Below, one piece after another: positions 56,716 through 64,000 of a stretch of 64,000 nucleotides of DNA. The number at the start of each line of letters is the position of its first letter. Position 1 is the first letter of the stretch. Made by a program: the position numbers and the translations under genes. Source of the stretch: Terriglobales bacterium (GTDB taxonomy: Bacteria > Acidobacteriota > Terriglobia > Bryobacterales > Bryobacteraceae); contig JAIXQP010000021.1 in assembly GCA_027485675.1 (NCBI GenBank), forward strand, positions 1-64,000. Direction: 5' to 3'. The notes beneath the pieces are model-generated. The model worked only from the letters and a program-made list of their open reading frames with translations. It was not told the origin of the DNA and searched no databases.

Positions 56716-57801
56716 ATGTTTGCTTCGATCCTGGTTTTGTTGGGCGCTGTTGTGATAGGCCTCCTCTTTTTCGGCGGCGGCGGAGCCGTCACTCGCGACC
56801 TCGACGGCGTCGCCACCGTCTCCGTTCCGAAGGACTGGACCCAACGGGCGCCACGGCGAAACGCCCACTGGGTGGCCTTTCCCTTCGTCAAAACGCAGTC
56901 CTGGTGGTGGGGCGCCGGCAATCCGCACGAGGTGGAAGCCTGGGTCATCCTCGGCGCGCCCGATTGCTCGACGGCGCAGATCGAAGCCGGCATGATGGAG
57001 GCGTTCGAAGCCTTGCAGACCAACACGCAAAGGTTCCCGGAGTTCGGCAGCTACCAAACCACCCAAGGAGAGAAGTGGATCTCCGAAGGCAGCTACCAGA
57101 TCAGTTCTCTGCACGATCCACAAAAGGTCACCTTCCTCCGTTCCGTCGACCGCGTGAAAAAGGTAGCCTTCGTCGTCCGCGTCTATACGAAAAAGATTCC
57201 CCACGAAAAGCTGCAGAAGATCCAGACCCAGCTCTACTCCTCGCTCCAATTCACGGCCCAGCGCGCCACTTACTTCGCCGAGGTCAACGATTGGCCCGCC
57301 GTAGCCGCGCGCCGGCAGAAGGCCGAAATCGACTTTGCCAACGGGGTCCTCGCCCAGTTCGGCGCCGGGCCCGTGGGCGCCACGGACACGTTGCAGGAGA
57401 ACAACGGCTGGCTGGTCGACCGCTGGGAGGACACGCTGATCATCGGCCGCCGGCTGGGCGAACGCGCGATGGACTCGCCCGCCTACGAAGCCCGCGGCGA
57501 GCTCACCTGGCTGCGCTGGCGCGGCCAGGAGTGGGACTCCTGGACCGCCTCCAATCGCTCGAAGCCCGGAGGCGGACAGCCCTACTTCCCCTCCGACTCC
57601 GTGCCCATCTCCTGGATCCGCGCCGCCGGACCGGAGCCCGACCGCAGCAAGTTCTACTTCTTCACCGTCATTCGCATCCCGCTCACCGGCGAGACCTGGC
57701 AGCCGGAGACCGACCCGGCCACCTGGAATCTCGAAGCCTGGATGCAAAACGCACTCCGCATCGAAGCCGAATTCCGCGACGGCAAGCTAAAGATCGAATA
57801 G
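56716..57801 (+). CDS. Membrane-anchored protein of unknown function
   Basis: A 361-residue protein with one N-terminal transmembrane helix (FASILVLLGAVVIGLLFFGGGG) followed by a large soluble part. Two similar halves begin with V-x-V-P-K-D-W-T-Q and the later LTWLRWRGQEWDSW region; a KKIPHEKLQKIQTQLYSSLQF stretch resembles a PsbP/DUF1795-like fold, but I cannot confirm it. It is probably extracytoplasmic. GAGGTA lies about 9 nt before the ATG. It converges with the esterase gene, leaving a 2-nt gap. Confidence 0.7.
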   Translation: MFASILVLLGAVVIGLLFFGGGGAVTRDLDGVATVSVPKDWTQRAPRRNAHWVAFPFVKTQSWWWGAGNPHEVEAWVILGAPDCSTAQIEAGMMEAFEALQTNTQRFPEFGSYQTTQGEKWISEGSYQISSLHDPQKVTFLRSVDRVKKVAFVVRVYTKKIPHEKLQKIQTQLYSSLQFTAQRATYFAEVNDWPAVAARRQKAEIDFANGVLAQFGAGPVGATDTLQENNGWLVDRWEDTLIIGRRLGERAMDSPAYEARGELTWLRWRGQEWDSWTASNRSKPGGGQPYFPSDSVPISWIRAAGPEPDRSKFYFFTVIRIPLTGETWQPETDPATWNLEAWMQNALRIEAEFRDGKLKIE

Positions 57802-57803
57802 CC

Positions 57804-59489
57804 TCAGTAACGCCACGAACGCAGGTCTGCCCCGGCCGGATGGCTCGTCTCCATGCGCTTCAGGATCTTCTCGAGATACAGCATGTGGTAGCGGAGCCGG
57901 GTCAAATGGTTCGGGTTATTCGGATCGCCGTTCCAACAGTGCTCGGCGCGGTCGCCATACTTCACCTCGCCGCCATAGTTGGTGGTCTTGAGAAAATCCT
58001 CCATCAGGTAAACCGCGTTGTTGAGATAGAAGTTGTCCATGTCGCCGCAGTAGATATGCAGCTTGCCCTGCAACTGGGGGCCGAGCTTGGCCCAGTCCCG
58101 CTGCAGAATGTGACGCAGATCGAAATTCTCCCGCCAATAGGCGGCCACCTGCGGGTCGATCACCCCGGTCTGTTTGTCCCAGATCCGTTGCGGATACCCA
58201 TCAGGGCCGACGGGCGAATAGACGGCCTCCCAGATGTCGAACTGCTGTCCGCTCCGGGTCTTTGACCCGAGCGCGAGCTCCATCTGATTCATCGACTCGA
58301 TGGTCGCCGACACATGGCCCAGATAGTCGCGCTTCCCCGGCCGCGGAATCCGCTGGTGCGGCCCTTCGGTGTAGTAGGCGTTCTTGTCCGCATAGAGATT
58401 CACGGTCGAATAAGCCCGGAAGTCGATCGGATCCGGGCAGGCGCCAAAGGCCCCGTTGAACTCGGTGGGATAGAAGATCTGCGCCGCCAGCGCCTCCCAG
58501 CCGCCCGTGGAACCGCCGTAGGTGAACCGGGCCCAGCCCTGCCCAAGGCCCCGGAAGCGGCGCTCAATCTCGGGCAACAGTTCAAACATAATGGCGTCGC
58601 CGTACGGCCCCAGATTGGCCGAGTTCACGGCGTAGGAGTCGTCGTAATAGGGGTTCGCATGCTGCACCTCCACCACGAGAAAGCGGGGGAAGTTCGGGCT
58701 GGTCCATTTCTTGTAGAACTCGTGCGCCTCCTGCTGCACGATGCGGTTGTAGCCGGAAACCTTGAAGCGCTCCGAGTAGTCCGGCTTCAGATTCGGGTCC
58801 GGCGGCTCAGGTCGGAACCCCGAGAAATCGGCCGGAAAATGGCCGTGGTACAGCATCAGCGGGAACTTCGCTTGCGGGTGTTCGTCAAAGCCGTGCGGCA
58901 GCAGGACGTGGGCGCCGAGATACACCGGCCGACCCCAGAACTTCGTCAGCTTTTCGCTTTGGATGCGCACATGGCGGATGTACTTCGTGTCGGCCGGCGG
59001 AGGGATCGGCGGAATCACCTCGCTCAGCGAGAGCGCGAGCTTCGAACCCGCGTGGACCATCAACTTCACCGGCTTCGAGTAGAGATTGCCCGGCGCGCGA
59101 TTCCATTGGCGGCCTTCGCCGCGGTCGGTCGGCAGCTTCACCGTATGCCCGTCCGCCCGCTGGAACGTCTCGTACAAATCGAGCAGCGCTTGGACGTGAT
59201 ACTCCCCCGGCCGCAGATCCGCCAAACGCCGGACCGGATAACCGTAAGCCTCCGCCCCCACGGAGTGGAAAGCGCCCGGGCGCAGGCCTTCGACATCAAC
59301 CCCGAAGACGACCTGCGTCCCCGGCCCATCGCTAATCTGGAAGCGCGGCTCGGCGGCGGGATCGGTGGAGAACAACAGCAGCAGCCGACCATCCACCGGT
59401 TTGGCGGCCCGTTCGGCGGGTAGTTGCACGGTAACTTCGAGAGCACAAAGAGGCAGAGCGGCAAGCAAGAGAGCAGCGGCGCGAATCAT
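57804..59489 (-). CDS. Exported esterase-like alpha/beta hydrolase
   Basis: A 561-residue exported protein (signal 1-16, LPLCALE). An N-terminal beta domain (about 20-150) is followed by an esterase-D-like alpha/beta hydrolase: YGGSTGGWEA holds the nucleophilic serine, GDMDNFYLNNA the acid, and DRAEHCWNGDP the histidine. VYLGAHVLLPHGFDEHP and FPLMLYHGHFP are typical of this group of acidobacterial/Planctomycete putative esterases. Substrate may be an acylated polysaccharide; this is a guess. TACACT ends 6 nt before ATG 59489. Confidence 0.82.
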   Translation of the reverse strand: MIRAAALLLAALPLCALEVTVQLPAERAAKPVDGRLLLLFSTDPAAEPRFQISDGPGTQVVFGVDVEGLRPGAFHSVGAEAYGYPVRRLADLRPGEYHVQALLDLYETFQRADGHTVKLPTDRGEGRQWNRAPGNLYSKPVKLMVHAGSKLALSLSEVIPPIPPPADTKYIRHVRIQSEKLTKFWGRPVYLGAHVLLPHGFDEHPQAKFPLMLYHGHFPADFSGFRPEPPDPNLKPDYSERFKVSGYNRIVQQEAHEFYKKWTSPNFPRFLVVEVQHANPYYDDSYAVNSANLGPYGDAIMFELLPEIERRFRGLGQGWARFTYGGSTGGWEALAAQIFYPTEFNGAFGACPDPIDFRAYSTVNLYADKNAYYTEGPHQRIPRPGKRDYLGHVSATIESMNQMELALGSKTRSGQQFDIWEAVYSPVGPDGYPQRIWDKQTGVIDPQVAAYWRENFDLRHILQRDWAKLGPQLQGKLHIYCGDMDNFYLNNAVYLMEDFLKTTNYGGEVKYGDRAEHCWNGDPNNPNHLTRLRYHMLYLEKILKRMETSHPAGADLRSWRY

Positions 59490-59495
59490 TTCGTG

Positions 59496-59501
59496 AGTGT
59501 A
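59496..59501 (-). promoter_or_regulatory. -10-like TACACT of the esterase gene
   Basis: TACACT ends 6 nt before ATG 59489; no Shine-Dalgarno; predicted leaderless. Confidence 0.5.
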
Positions 59502-59518
59502 GCGGACAATAGAGGGGA

Positions 59519-62167
59519 ATGCGGATTTTGGTTTTGCTCGCCGGGCTCACGGCGGCATTGGAAGCAGCCGAGTTGCGAGGCATCGTGAAGAGGGAGGGCT
59601 CCCCGGCGGCCGGCGCGGTCGTGACCGTCACCCAGGGCGCCGCGCGGCGCACCGCCCAGACGAATGAGCAGGGGGAGTACGGGTTTCGCGGGGTCGCCGA
59701 GGGCGCCTGGATGGTCCAGGTGGAATTGCCAGGCTTCAAAACGGAGCGCCGGGAACAGATCGCGGGCTCGGCGCCCGAAGAGTGGAATATGCAGCCGGGT
59801 CTCTCCTTTGAGCGGCCCGCCGCCGCCACGCCCGCCCCTCCGCGCCGGGGCCCCGCTCCGCCGCCGCCCGTCAAACCCAAGCCGGAACCCGCGGCGCCCC
59901 TGGTCACCGAAGCCTTGCGGCAGAGCGACGAGAAGGAGGAAGCCAAACCCGGCACCACCCCGCTCGCCGACTGGCAGGCGCCGGAGATCCGGAAGGCGAA
60001 GTCCTCGGCCTACAACGGCTCGCTGGCCGGCCTTTGGAACCAACCCGCCTGGGACGCACGCGCCTACTCCCTCACCGGCCAGCGGATGGCCAAGCCGGAC
60101 TACCATCGGGGCCAAGGCCTGGCCGCACTCGGCGGCCGGGATTTTTCGCTGAACTACCAATGGATGCGAAACCGCAGCCCGCAAACGGTCACCGGCCTGG
60201 TTCCCACCGCCGCGCAGCGTGCCGCCGTGCGGAATCCGCAGGCCGCCGAGTTAGTCAAGCTCTACCCCGATGCCAACTTCGCCGGAAGCTCGCAATACAA
60301 CTTCCAGAAGATGGTCACCAGCGGCTTTCATCAGGATGAGGTACAGAGTAAGTGGCAGCGCACCGTCAGCCGCCACACCCTGCTCAGCAGTTTCGCCTGG
60401 CAGAGTACCCGGACCGACACCGAGGACCTGTTTGGATTCGTCGACCAGACCCGTACCGGCGGCGGCAACCTGAGCGCCGGCTACCGCCGCGCCTACGGCG
60501 CCCGCGCCTTTCTCCGCATCGGCGGCCAACTGAGTTGGCTCGAAAACGAGGTCACGCCCTACTTCGCCGGCCGGCGCAACGTCTCCGCCGCGGCCGGCAT
60601 CACCGGCAACAATCAGGATCCCATCAACTGGGGGCCGCCGACGCTCGAGTTCAGCGGCGGCATCGCGGCGCTCAAATCGCCCCAGGCCGTTTGGCGGCGG
60701 AACCAGGTGGCCGGAGTAACAGGCGACGGCTCCATCGTGCGCGGCAAACATACCTGGAGCGGCGGCATGAGTTACCGCCGCCAACAGTTCAACATCGTGG
60801 GGCAGGAAGAGGCCCGTGGCGCCTTCGCCTTCACCGGCGACGATTGGAGTAAGTTCAGCGCCGGCCTGCCGGATACGGCCATGATCGCCTTTGGCAACGC
60901 CGATAAGTACCTGCGCGGCGCGACGGTGGAAGTCTTCGCCAACGACGATTGGCGCGTCCGGCCGTCCCTGACGCTCAACCTCGCCCTGCGCTGGGAGTAT
61001 TGGGCGCCCCTCACGGAGAAGTACGGCCGCCTCGTCAATCCCGGCGGCCCGCTGCGGCCCGATCGCAATAACTTCTCGCCCCGGCTCGGCCTTGCCTGGC
61101 GCCCCTGGACGGCCCCGGTGGTCGTGCGGGCCGGGTACGGCGTCTTCCACGACGCCGCCGTCTACGCCCCGGTCATGATGCGCATGGCCCAGCAGGCGCC
61201 GCTCTCCCGCAGCCTCCGCATCGGCGGCCCGCTCACGCTGGCCAACGGATTCCCGGCATCCGCCGAAGCCGCCTTCTTCGGCGTCGATCCCAACTTCCGC
61301 GTCGGCTACGCCCATAGCTGGCAGGGCTCCGTCCAAGCCGTCCTGCCCGCCGAATGGGAGCTGCTGCTGCTCTATCAGGGCACCCAGGGCACCCGCGGCC
61401 AGCAGCAGTTCCTCTCCGGCACCGAACCCGGCCGCGCCGTTCCCGGCGTGGGCGCCACCTTGCTGACCACCAACGGAACCTCCAACCGCCAGGCCGGCAG
61501 CATCCGCCTCAGCCGCCGTCTGGGCGGACGCGTCTCGGCCACCGCCAACTACACCTGGGCCAAAGCGCTCGACAACACCGCCCTCGGACCCAAGGGCCAG
61601 GGCGCCACGCACGTCGCGCAGAATTGGCTCGATCTGGACGCCGAACGCGGCCGGTCGAACTTCGACCAGCGCCACGCCTTCACCGGCACCGCCGAATTCA
61701 ACTCCGGCGCGAAGACGCCCTGGCGCTGGACCCGCGACTGGAGCTGGACCGTGCAGTGGGCCGCCGGTTCCGGGCTGCCGTTGACGCCGCACTGGCTGCT
61801 GCCCGTGCCCGGCACCGGCGTCACCACCAGTTGGCGGCCGGATTACACCGGCGCGAACCTCTATCAAGCCCCCGAGGGCCTGAACCTGAACCCTGCCGCC
61901 TACGCCCCTCCCGCCCCCGGCCAATGGGGCAACGCCGGCCGCAACTCCATCAACGGGCCCCGGCAGATCGCCATCAACACCTCGCTCACCCGGGTCTTCC
62001 GCACCAAGGGCCGCGCCGTTTGGGAGTTCCGGGCCGAGGCCGCCAACGTCCTCAACAACGCCACCTTCCCCCACTGGAATACCGTCCTCGGCAACGCGCA
62101 ATTTGGGGTGCCGGTGGCCAGCAACCCCATGCGCATGGTCCAGGTGCTCGGACGAATTCGCTTCTAA
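59519..62167 (+). CDS. Outer-membrane beta-barrel (Oar-like) with carboxypeptidase-regulatory domain, no plug seen
   Basis: An 882-residue exported protein (signal to about LEAAE 17). Residues about 18-90 form a carboxypeptidase-regulatory-like/CNA-B fold (LRGIVKREGSPAAGAVVTVTQ), then a Pro/Ala/Lys linker (about 100-135), then a large beta-barrel ending in the aromatic C-terminus LGRIRF. It resembles TonB-dependent Oar proteins abundant in acidobacteria, but is shorter, and I find no TonB box or plug motif between the linker and the barrel. It may be a plug-less variant. FANDDWRVRPSLTLNLALRWEYW and the NFSPRLGLAW segments are typical barrel strands. Convergent with the SDR gene (4-nt overlap). 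Confidence 0.85.
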   Translation: MRILVLLAGLTAALEAAELRGIVKREGSPAAGAVVTVTQGAARRTAQTNEQGEYGFRGVAEGAWMVQVELPGFKTERREQIAGSAPEEWNMQPGLSFERPAAATPAPPRRGPAPPPPVKPKPEPAAPLVTEALRQSDEKEEAKPGTTPLADWQAPEIRKAKSSAYNGSLAGLWNQPAWDARAYSLTGQRMAKPDYHRGQGLAALGGRDFSLNYQWMRNRSPQTVTGLVPTAAQRAAVRNPQAAELVKLYPDANFAGSSQYNFQKMVTSGFHQDEVQSKWQRTVSRHTLLSSFAWQSTRTDTEDLFGFVDQTRTGGGNLSAGYRRAYGARAFLRIGGQLSWLENEVTPYFAGRRNVSAAAGITGNNQDPINWGPPTLEFSGGIAALKSPQAVWRRNQVAGVTGDGSIVRGKHTWSGGMSYRRQQFNIVGQEEARGAFAFTGDDWSKFSAGLPDTAMIAFGNADKYLRGATVEVFANDDWRVRPSLTLNLALRWEYWAPLTEKYGRLVNPGGPLRPDRNNFSPRLGLAWRPWTAPVVVRAGYGVFHDAAVYAPVMMRMAQQAPLSRSLRIGGPLTLANGFPASAEAAFFGVDPNFRVGYAHSWQGSVQAVLPAEWELLLLYQGTQGTRGQQQFLSGTEPGRAVPGVGATLLTTNGTSNRQAGSIRLSRRLGGRVSATANYTWAKALDNTALGPKGQGATHVAQNWLDLDAERGRSNFDQRHAFTGTAEFNSGAKTPWRWTRDWSWTVQWAAGSGLPLTPHWLLPVPGTGVTTSWRPDYTGANLYQAPEGLNLNPAAYAPPAPGQWGNAGRNSINGPRQIAINTSLTRVFRTKGRAVWEFRAEAANVLNNATFPHWNTVLGNAQFGVPVASNPMRMVQVLGRIRF

Positions 62168-62892
62168 AGCACGGTCGGCAGAATCTCAAGCTCCGGCACG
62201 GCCGCCCGCGGATGCAGGACGGCGACCCCGTAGATGATCTCCGCCACGTCCTCCGGCTGCAGCGCCTTCGACAGCGTCTCCGCCGAGGGCTTCACCGGCC
62301 GCTTCTCCATCAACTCGGAATCGACGAGGCCCGGGCACACGACGCAGGTGCGGATGCCGTTCTCGCGCTCTTCCTGCCGGATCGCCGCTGCCAAGCCCAG
62401 CATGCCGCGCTTCGACGCCTGATAAGCCGCGCCCGAAACGTCGCCGTACTTGCCCGAGATGGACGAAACGTAGATCAGATGCCCCTTCTTCGCCGTCCGC
62501 ATCGCCGGCAGCAGCGCCGCCGTCAGCGAGTAGGGACCGTTCAGGTTCACCTCAATCAGCTCGTTCCAGATGGTCCGGTTCAGCCGCGTCATCGCGCGGT
62601 CCGGCGTGTTGGTTCCGGTGGCAAACACGAGGATATCCACGCCCCCGAGTTTGGCCACGGCGTCCGCCGCCAGCGCTTCCATCGATTCGTGCGAGGAGGC
62701 ATCGGCGGTGCCGTAGGCGATCTCGTGGCCTTCGGCGGCCAATTCGGTGGCCAGTTCAGCGAGGCGCTCGGCACGGCGGGCGGAAGCGTACACTTTGGCT
62801 CCGGCGCGGGCAAACAGGCGGGCAGTGGCGCGTCCAATTCCGCTGGAGGCGCCGACGATGAGGGTTCTTTCCCCTTGAATAGATACAGGCAC
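62164..62892 (-). CDS. Short-chain dehydrogenase/reductase
   Basis: A 242-residue classical SDR. Cofactor motif GASSGIGR (14-21) after LIVGA, catalytic YQASK (Y-x-x-x-K), catalytic serines in YVSSISG, and the structural N in VNLNGPYSL. The RR after the cofactor motif (SARRAERL) suggests NADP preference. Substrate unknown. The start is GTG 62892, 6 nt after TATAGA on the minus strand. Divergent from the isomerase-like gene at 62951. Confidence 0.9.
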   Translation of the reverse strand: MPVSIQGERTLIVGASSGIGRATARLFARAGAKVYASARRAERLAELATELAAEGHEIAYGTADASSHESMEALAADAVAKLGGVDILVFATGTNTPDRAMTRLNRTIWNELIEVNLNGPYSLTAALLPAMRTAKKGHLIYVSSISGKYGDVSGAAYQASKRGMLGLAAAIRQEERENGIRTCVVCPGLVDSELMEKRPVKPSAETLSKALQPEDVAEIIYGVAVLHPRAAVPELEILPTVL

Positions 62893-62950
62893 GAACTATC
62901 TATATCACCATCCGGGCAAGTCCCGAACACCTTCGATATGATGTTTTGGA
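62893..62950. promoter_or_regulatory. Divergent promoter region (SDR / isomerase-like gene)
   Basis: Minus strand TATAGA (62904-62899), 6 nt, GTG 62892. Plus strand TATGAT (62937-62942), 8 nt, ATG 62951. Both fit the leaderless pattern, the first with a final A instead of T. Confidence 0.45.
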
Positions 62951-63799
62951 ATGCAGACCTTGTCCCGTCGTACCTTTCTGGCCGCCTCGGCAGCGGCCGT
63001 GGCGCTCGAAGCCAAGCAGTTGAAGACGTTTGGGGCCCAGCTCTATTCGCTGCGCACGATCATCGACAAAGATCCGCTCACCGTCCTCAAAGGCCTGGAA
63101 GACGCCGGCTACACCGAAGCCGAAGTCATCCGCGCCAACATGGACAAGATCTGGTCCGCCCTCAAGCAGACCAAGCTGAAACCCGTCAGCCTCCACATCG
63201 ATACCCAGATGTTCACCAAGGACATCGACAAGCTCAACCCCGCCCTCGACGACGCCAAACAGCGCGGCTTCAGCTACGTCGTCTGCCCCTACATCGCCCC
63301 GCAGGACCGCGGCGGCGTCGACGTCATCAAGAAGCTCGCCGACACCTTGAACAAGGCCGGCCAGCGCTGCAAATCCGCCGGCATCCAGCTCTGCTATCAC
63401 AACCACGCCTTCGAGTTCGAACCGGTGAAGGAGGGCGGCAACCTCCTCGACGTCCTGATGAAGAACACCGACCCCAAACTCGTCGCCCTCGAACTCGACA
63501 TCATGTGGGCCAAGGTCGGCGGCGTCGAGCCGGTGAAGGTCTTCGAGCAGTACAAGGGCCGCATCCCGCTCGTCCACATGAAGAACGTCAAGGCCGGCAT
63601 CGGCCCGCAGTACAACGAAAAGGTGCCGCGGGATGCGTTCGAGGAAGTGGGCAAGGGCGTCATCGCAATTGGCCCCGTGCTGAAAGCCGCGCAGAAAGCC
63701 GGCGCCAAGCATTTCTTCGTCGAGCAGGACCAGACCCCCGGCAACCCGCTCGACAGCCTGCGCGGCAGCGCGGGATATCTGAAGTCGCTGAATTTCTAG
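62951..63799 (+). CDS. Tat-exported sugar phosphate isomerase/epimerase-like protein
   Basis: A 282-residue AP-endonuclease-2/xylose-isomerase-like TIM barrel. The N-terminus LSRRTFLAASAAAVALEA is a twin-arginine signal. Barrel motifs: VSLHIDTQMF, YVVCPYI, LCYHNHAFEFEP (metal-binding His/Glu), LELDIMWA and PLVHMKNV, and an E near the end (FFVEQDQTPG). Export of an isomerase-like barrel by Tat is common in acidobacteria and planctomycetes; the carbohydrate substrate is unknown. Followed 9 nt later by a second family member. Confidence 0.88.
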   Translation: MQTLSRRTFLAASAAAVALEAKQLKTFGAQLYSLRTIIDKDPLTVLKGLEDAGYTEAEVIRANMDKIWSALKQTKLKPVSLHIDTQMFTKDIDKLNPALDDAKQRGFSYVVCPYIAPQDRGGVDVIKKLADTLNKAGQRCKSAGIQLCYHNHAFEFEPVKEGGNLLDVLMKNTDPKLVALELDIMWAKVGGVEPVKVFEQYKGRIPLVHMKNVKAGIGPQYNEKVPRDAFEEVGKGVIAIGPVLKAAQKAGAKHFFVEQDQTPGNPLDSLRGSAGYLKSLNF

Positions 63800-63808
63800 G
63801 AGACAGAC

Positions 63809-64000
63809 ATGAGCAAGCGGACGTCCATTGGGACGTGGGCCTACACCATTGGCCCCTACGGCCCGAATCCGATTGATTTTGAGACAGTGTGCGCCAAGCT
63901 GAAGGCGCTGGGTTTCGACGGTGTCGAACTCGGCTCCTTCCCGCCGCATCCGAACCCCGGCAACCCCAACGGCCCCAACGAAGGCTGGGCCGGCGCCATG
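63809..64000 (+). CDS. Second sugar phosphate isomerase/epimerase-like protein (3' end outside window)
   Basis: The first 64 codons of a cytoplasmic TIM-barrel protein (MSKRTSIGTWAYTIGPYG, then FETVCAKLKALGFDGVELGSFPPHPNPG). The GFDGVELG strand is typical of the xylose-isomerase-like family. Unlike its neighbour it has no Tat signal. AGGAGA lies 6 nt upstream of the ATG, and the two genes form one unit. Confidence 0.82.
   Translation, partial: MSKRTSIGTWAYTIGPYGPNPIDFETVCAKLKALGFDGVELGSFPPHPNPGNPNGPNEGWAGAM

Noticed and set aside
61354-63876. 840-codon plus-strand open frame
   Set aside because: Shadow frame of the outer-membrane protein continuing through the opposite strand of the SDR and another frame of the isomerase-like gene; low-complexity Arg/Pro composition.

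Overview
The window is high-GC (about 64% by eye) bacterial chromosome, densely packed, with no plasmid, phage, transposase or CRISPR signal. The gene set points to Acidobacteriota, probably the Solibacter/Bryobacter group. The pointers are a secreted protein ending in the TIGR03437-type C-terminal domain, an outer-membrane protein with a carboxypeptidase-regulatory-like N-terminus, a large NHL-repeat/BACON protein, a Ser/Thr kinase fused to TPRs, and many small secreted proteins of unknown function. This is inference from family content; no 16S rRNA is present.

Layout. 1-4.5 kb: hrpB helicase (3' end outside the window), divergent from a class V aminotransferase; then a cupin gene and an orphan ABC-2 permease. 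4.5-9 kb: a PCYCYC-motif lipoprotein, a zinc metalloprotease and a TIGR03437 protein. 9-11.4 kb: a Ser/Thr kinase-TPR protein and tRNA-His. 11.5-14.2 kb: dienelactone hydrolase, then a coupled RraA-like/enolase-superfamily pair. 14.2-24.1 kb: serS, then a tightly overlapping eight-gene operon valS-nadC-birA-coaX-unknown-TPR-yvcK-glmU (translation, NAD, biotin and CoA cofactors, cell-wall precursor). 24.1-28.5 kb: small lipoprotein, truB, ABC exporter and a secreted unknown. 28.5-32.5 kb: Memo-family protein, pterin dehydratase, an exported beta-lactamase-fold/DUF1343 fusion resembling AmiE plus NamZ muropeptide enzymes, and an AT-hook-like small protein. 32.6-39.7 kb: a sodium:solute symporter with an amino-acid permease, a strongly promoted TPR-like secreted protein, two tandem LTxxQ-type periplasmic proteins, and miaB with a DUF151 nuclease. 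41-48.3 kb: hemB, a degenerate tandem repeat of the hemB/beta-lactamase 3' junction, a beta-lactamase-like hydrolase, cytochrome oxidase subunit III, a NarL-type response regulator, an M24 peptidase and a Mini-III-like RNase domain. 48.3-64 kb: NHL protein, exported KatG with a LexA-like box, a PQQ-type propeller, a secreted esterase, an outer-membrane receptor-like protein, an SDR and two sugar-phosphate isomerase-like proteins (the second cut by the window end).

The most striking overall signal is regulatory. About 22 transcription-unit-leading genes have a TANNNT (-10-like) hexamer ending only 5-9 nt before the start codon, usually without a Shine-Dalgarno sequence, which predicts pervasive leaderless mRNAs. 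In three divergent pairs one symmetric TANNNTA heptamer supplies the -10 box for both directions; two of these pairs have an identical 17-bp start-to-start geometry. Convergent genes show matching compaction: 8 of 11 pairs overlap at their stops, five of them through the same 4-nt shared stop.
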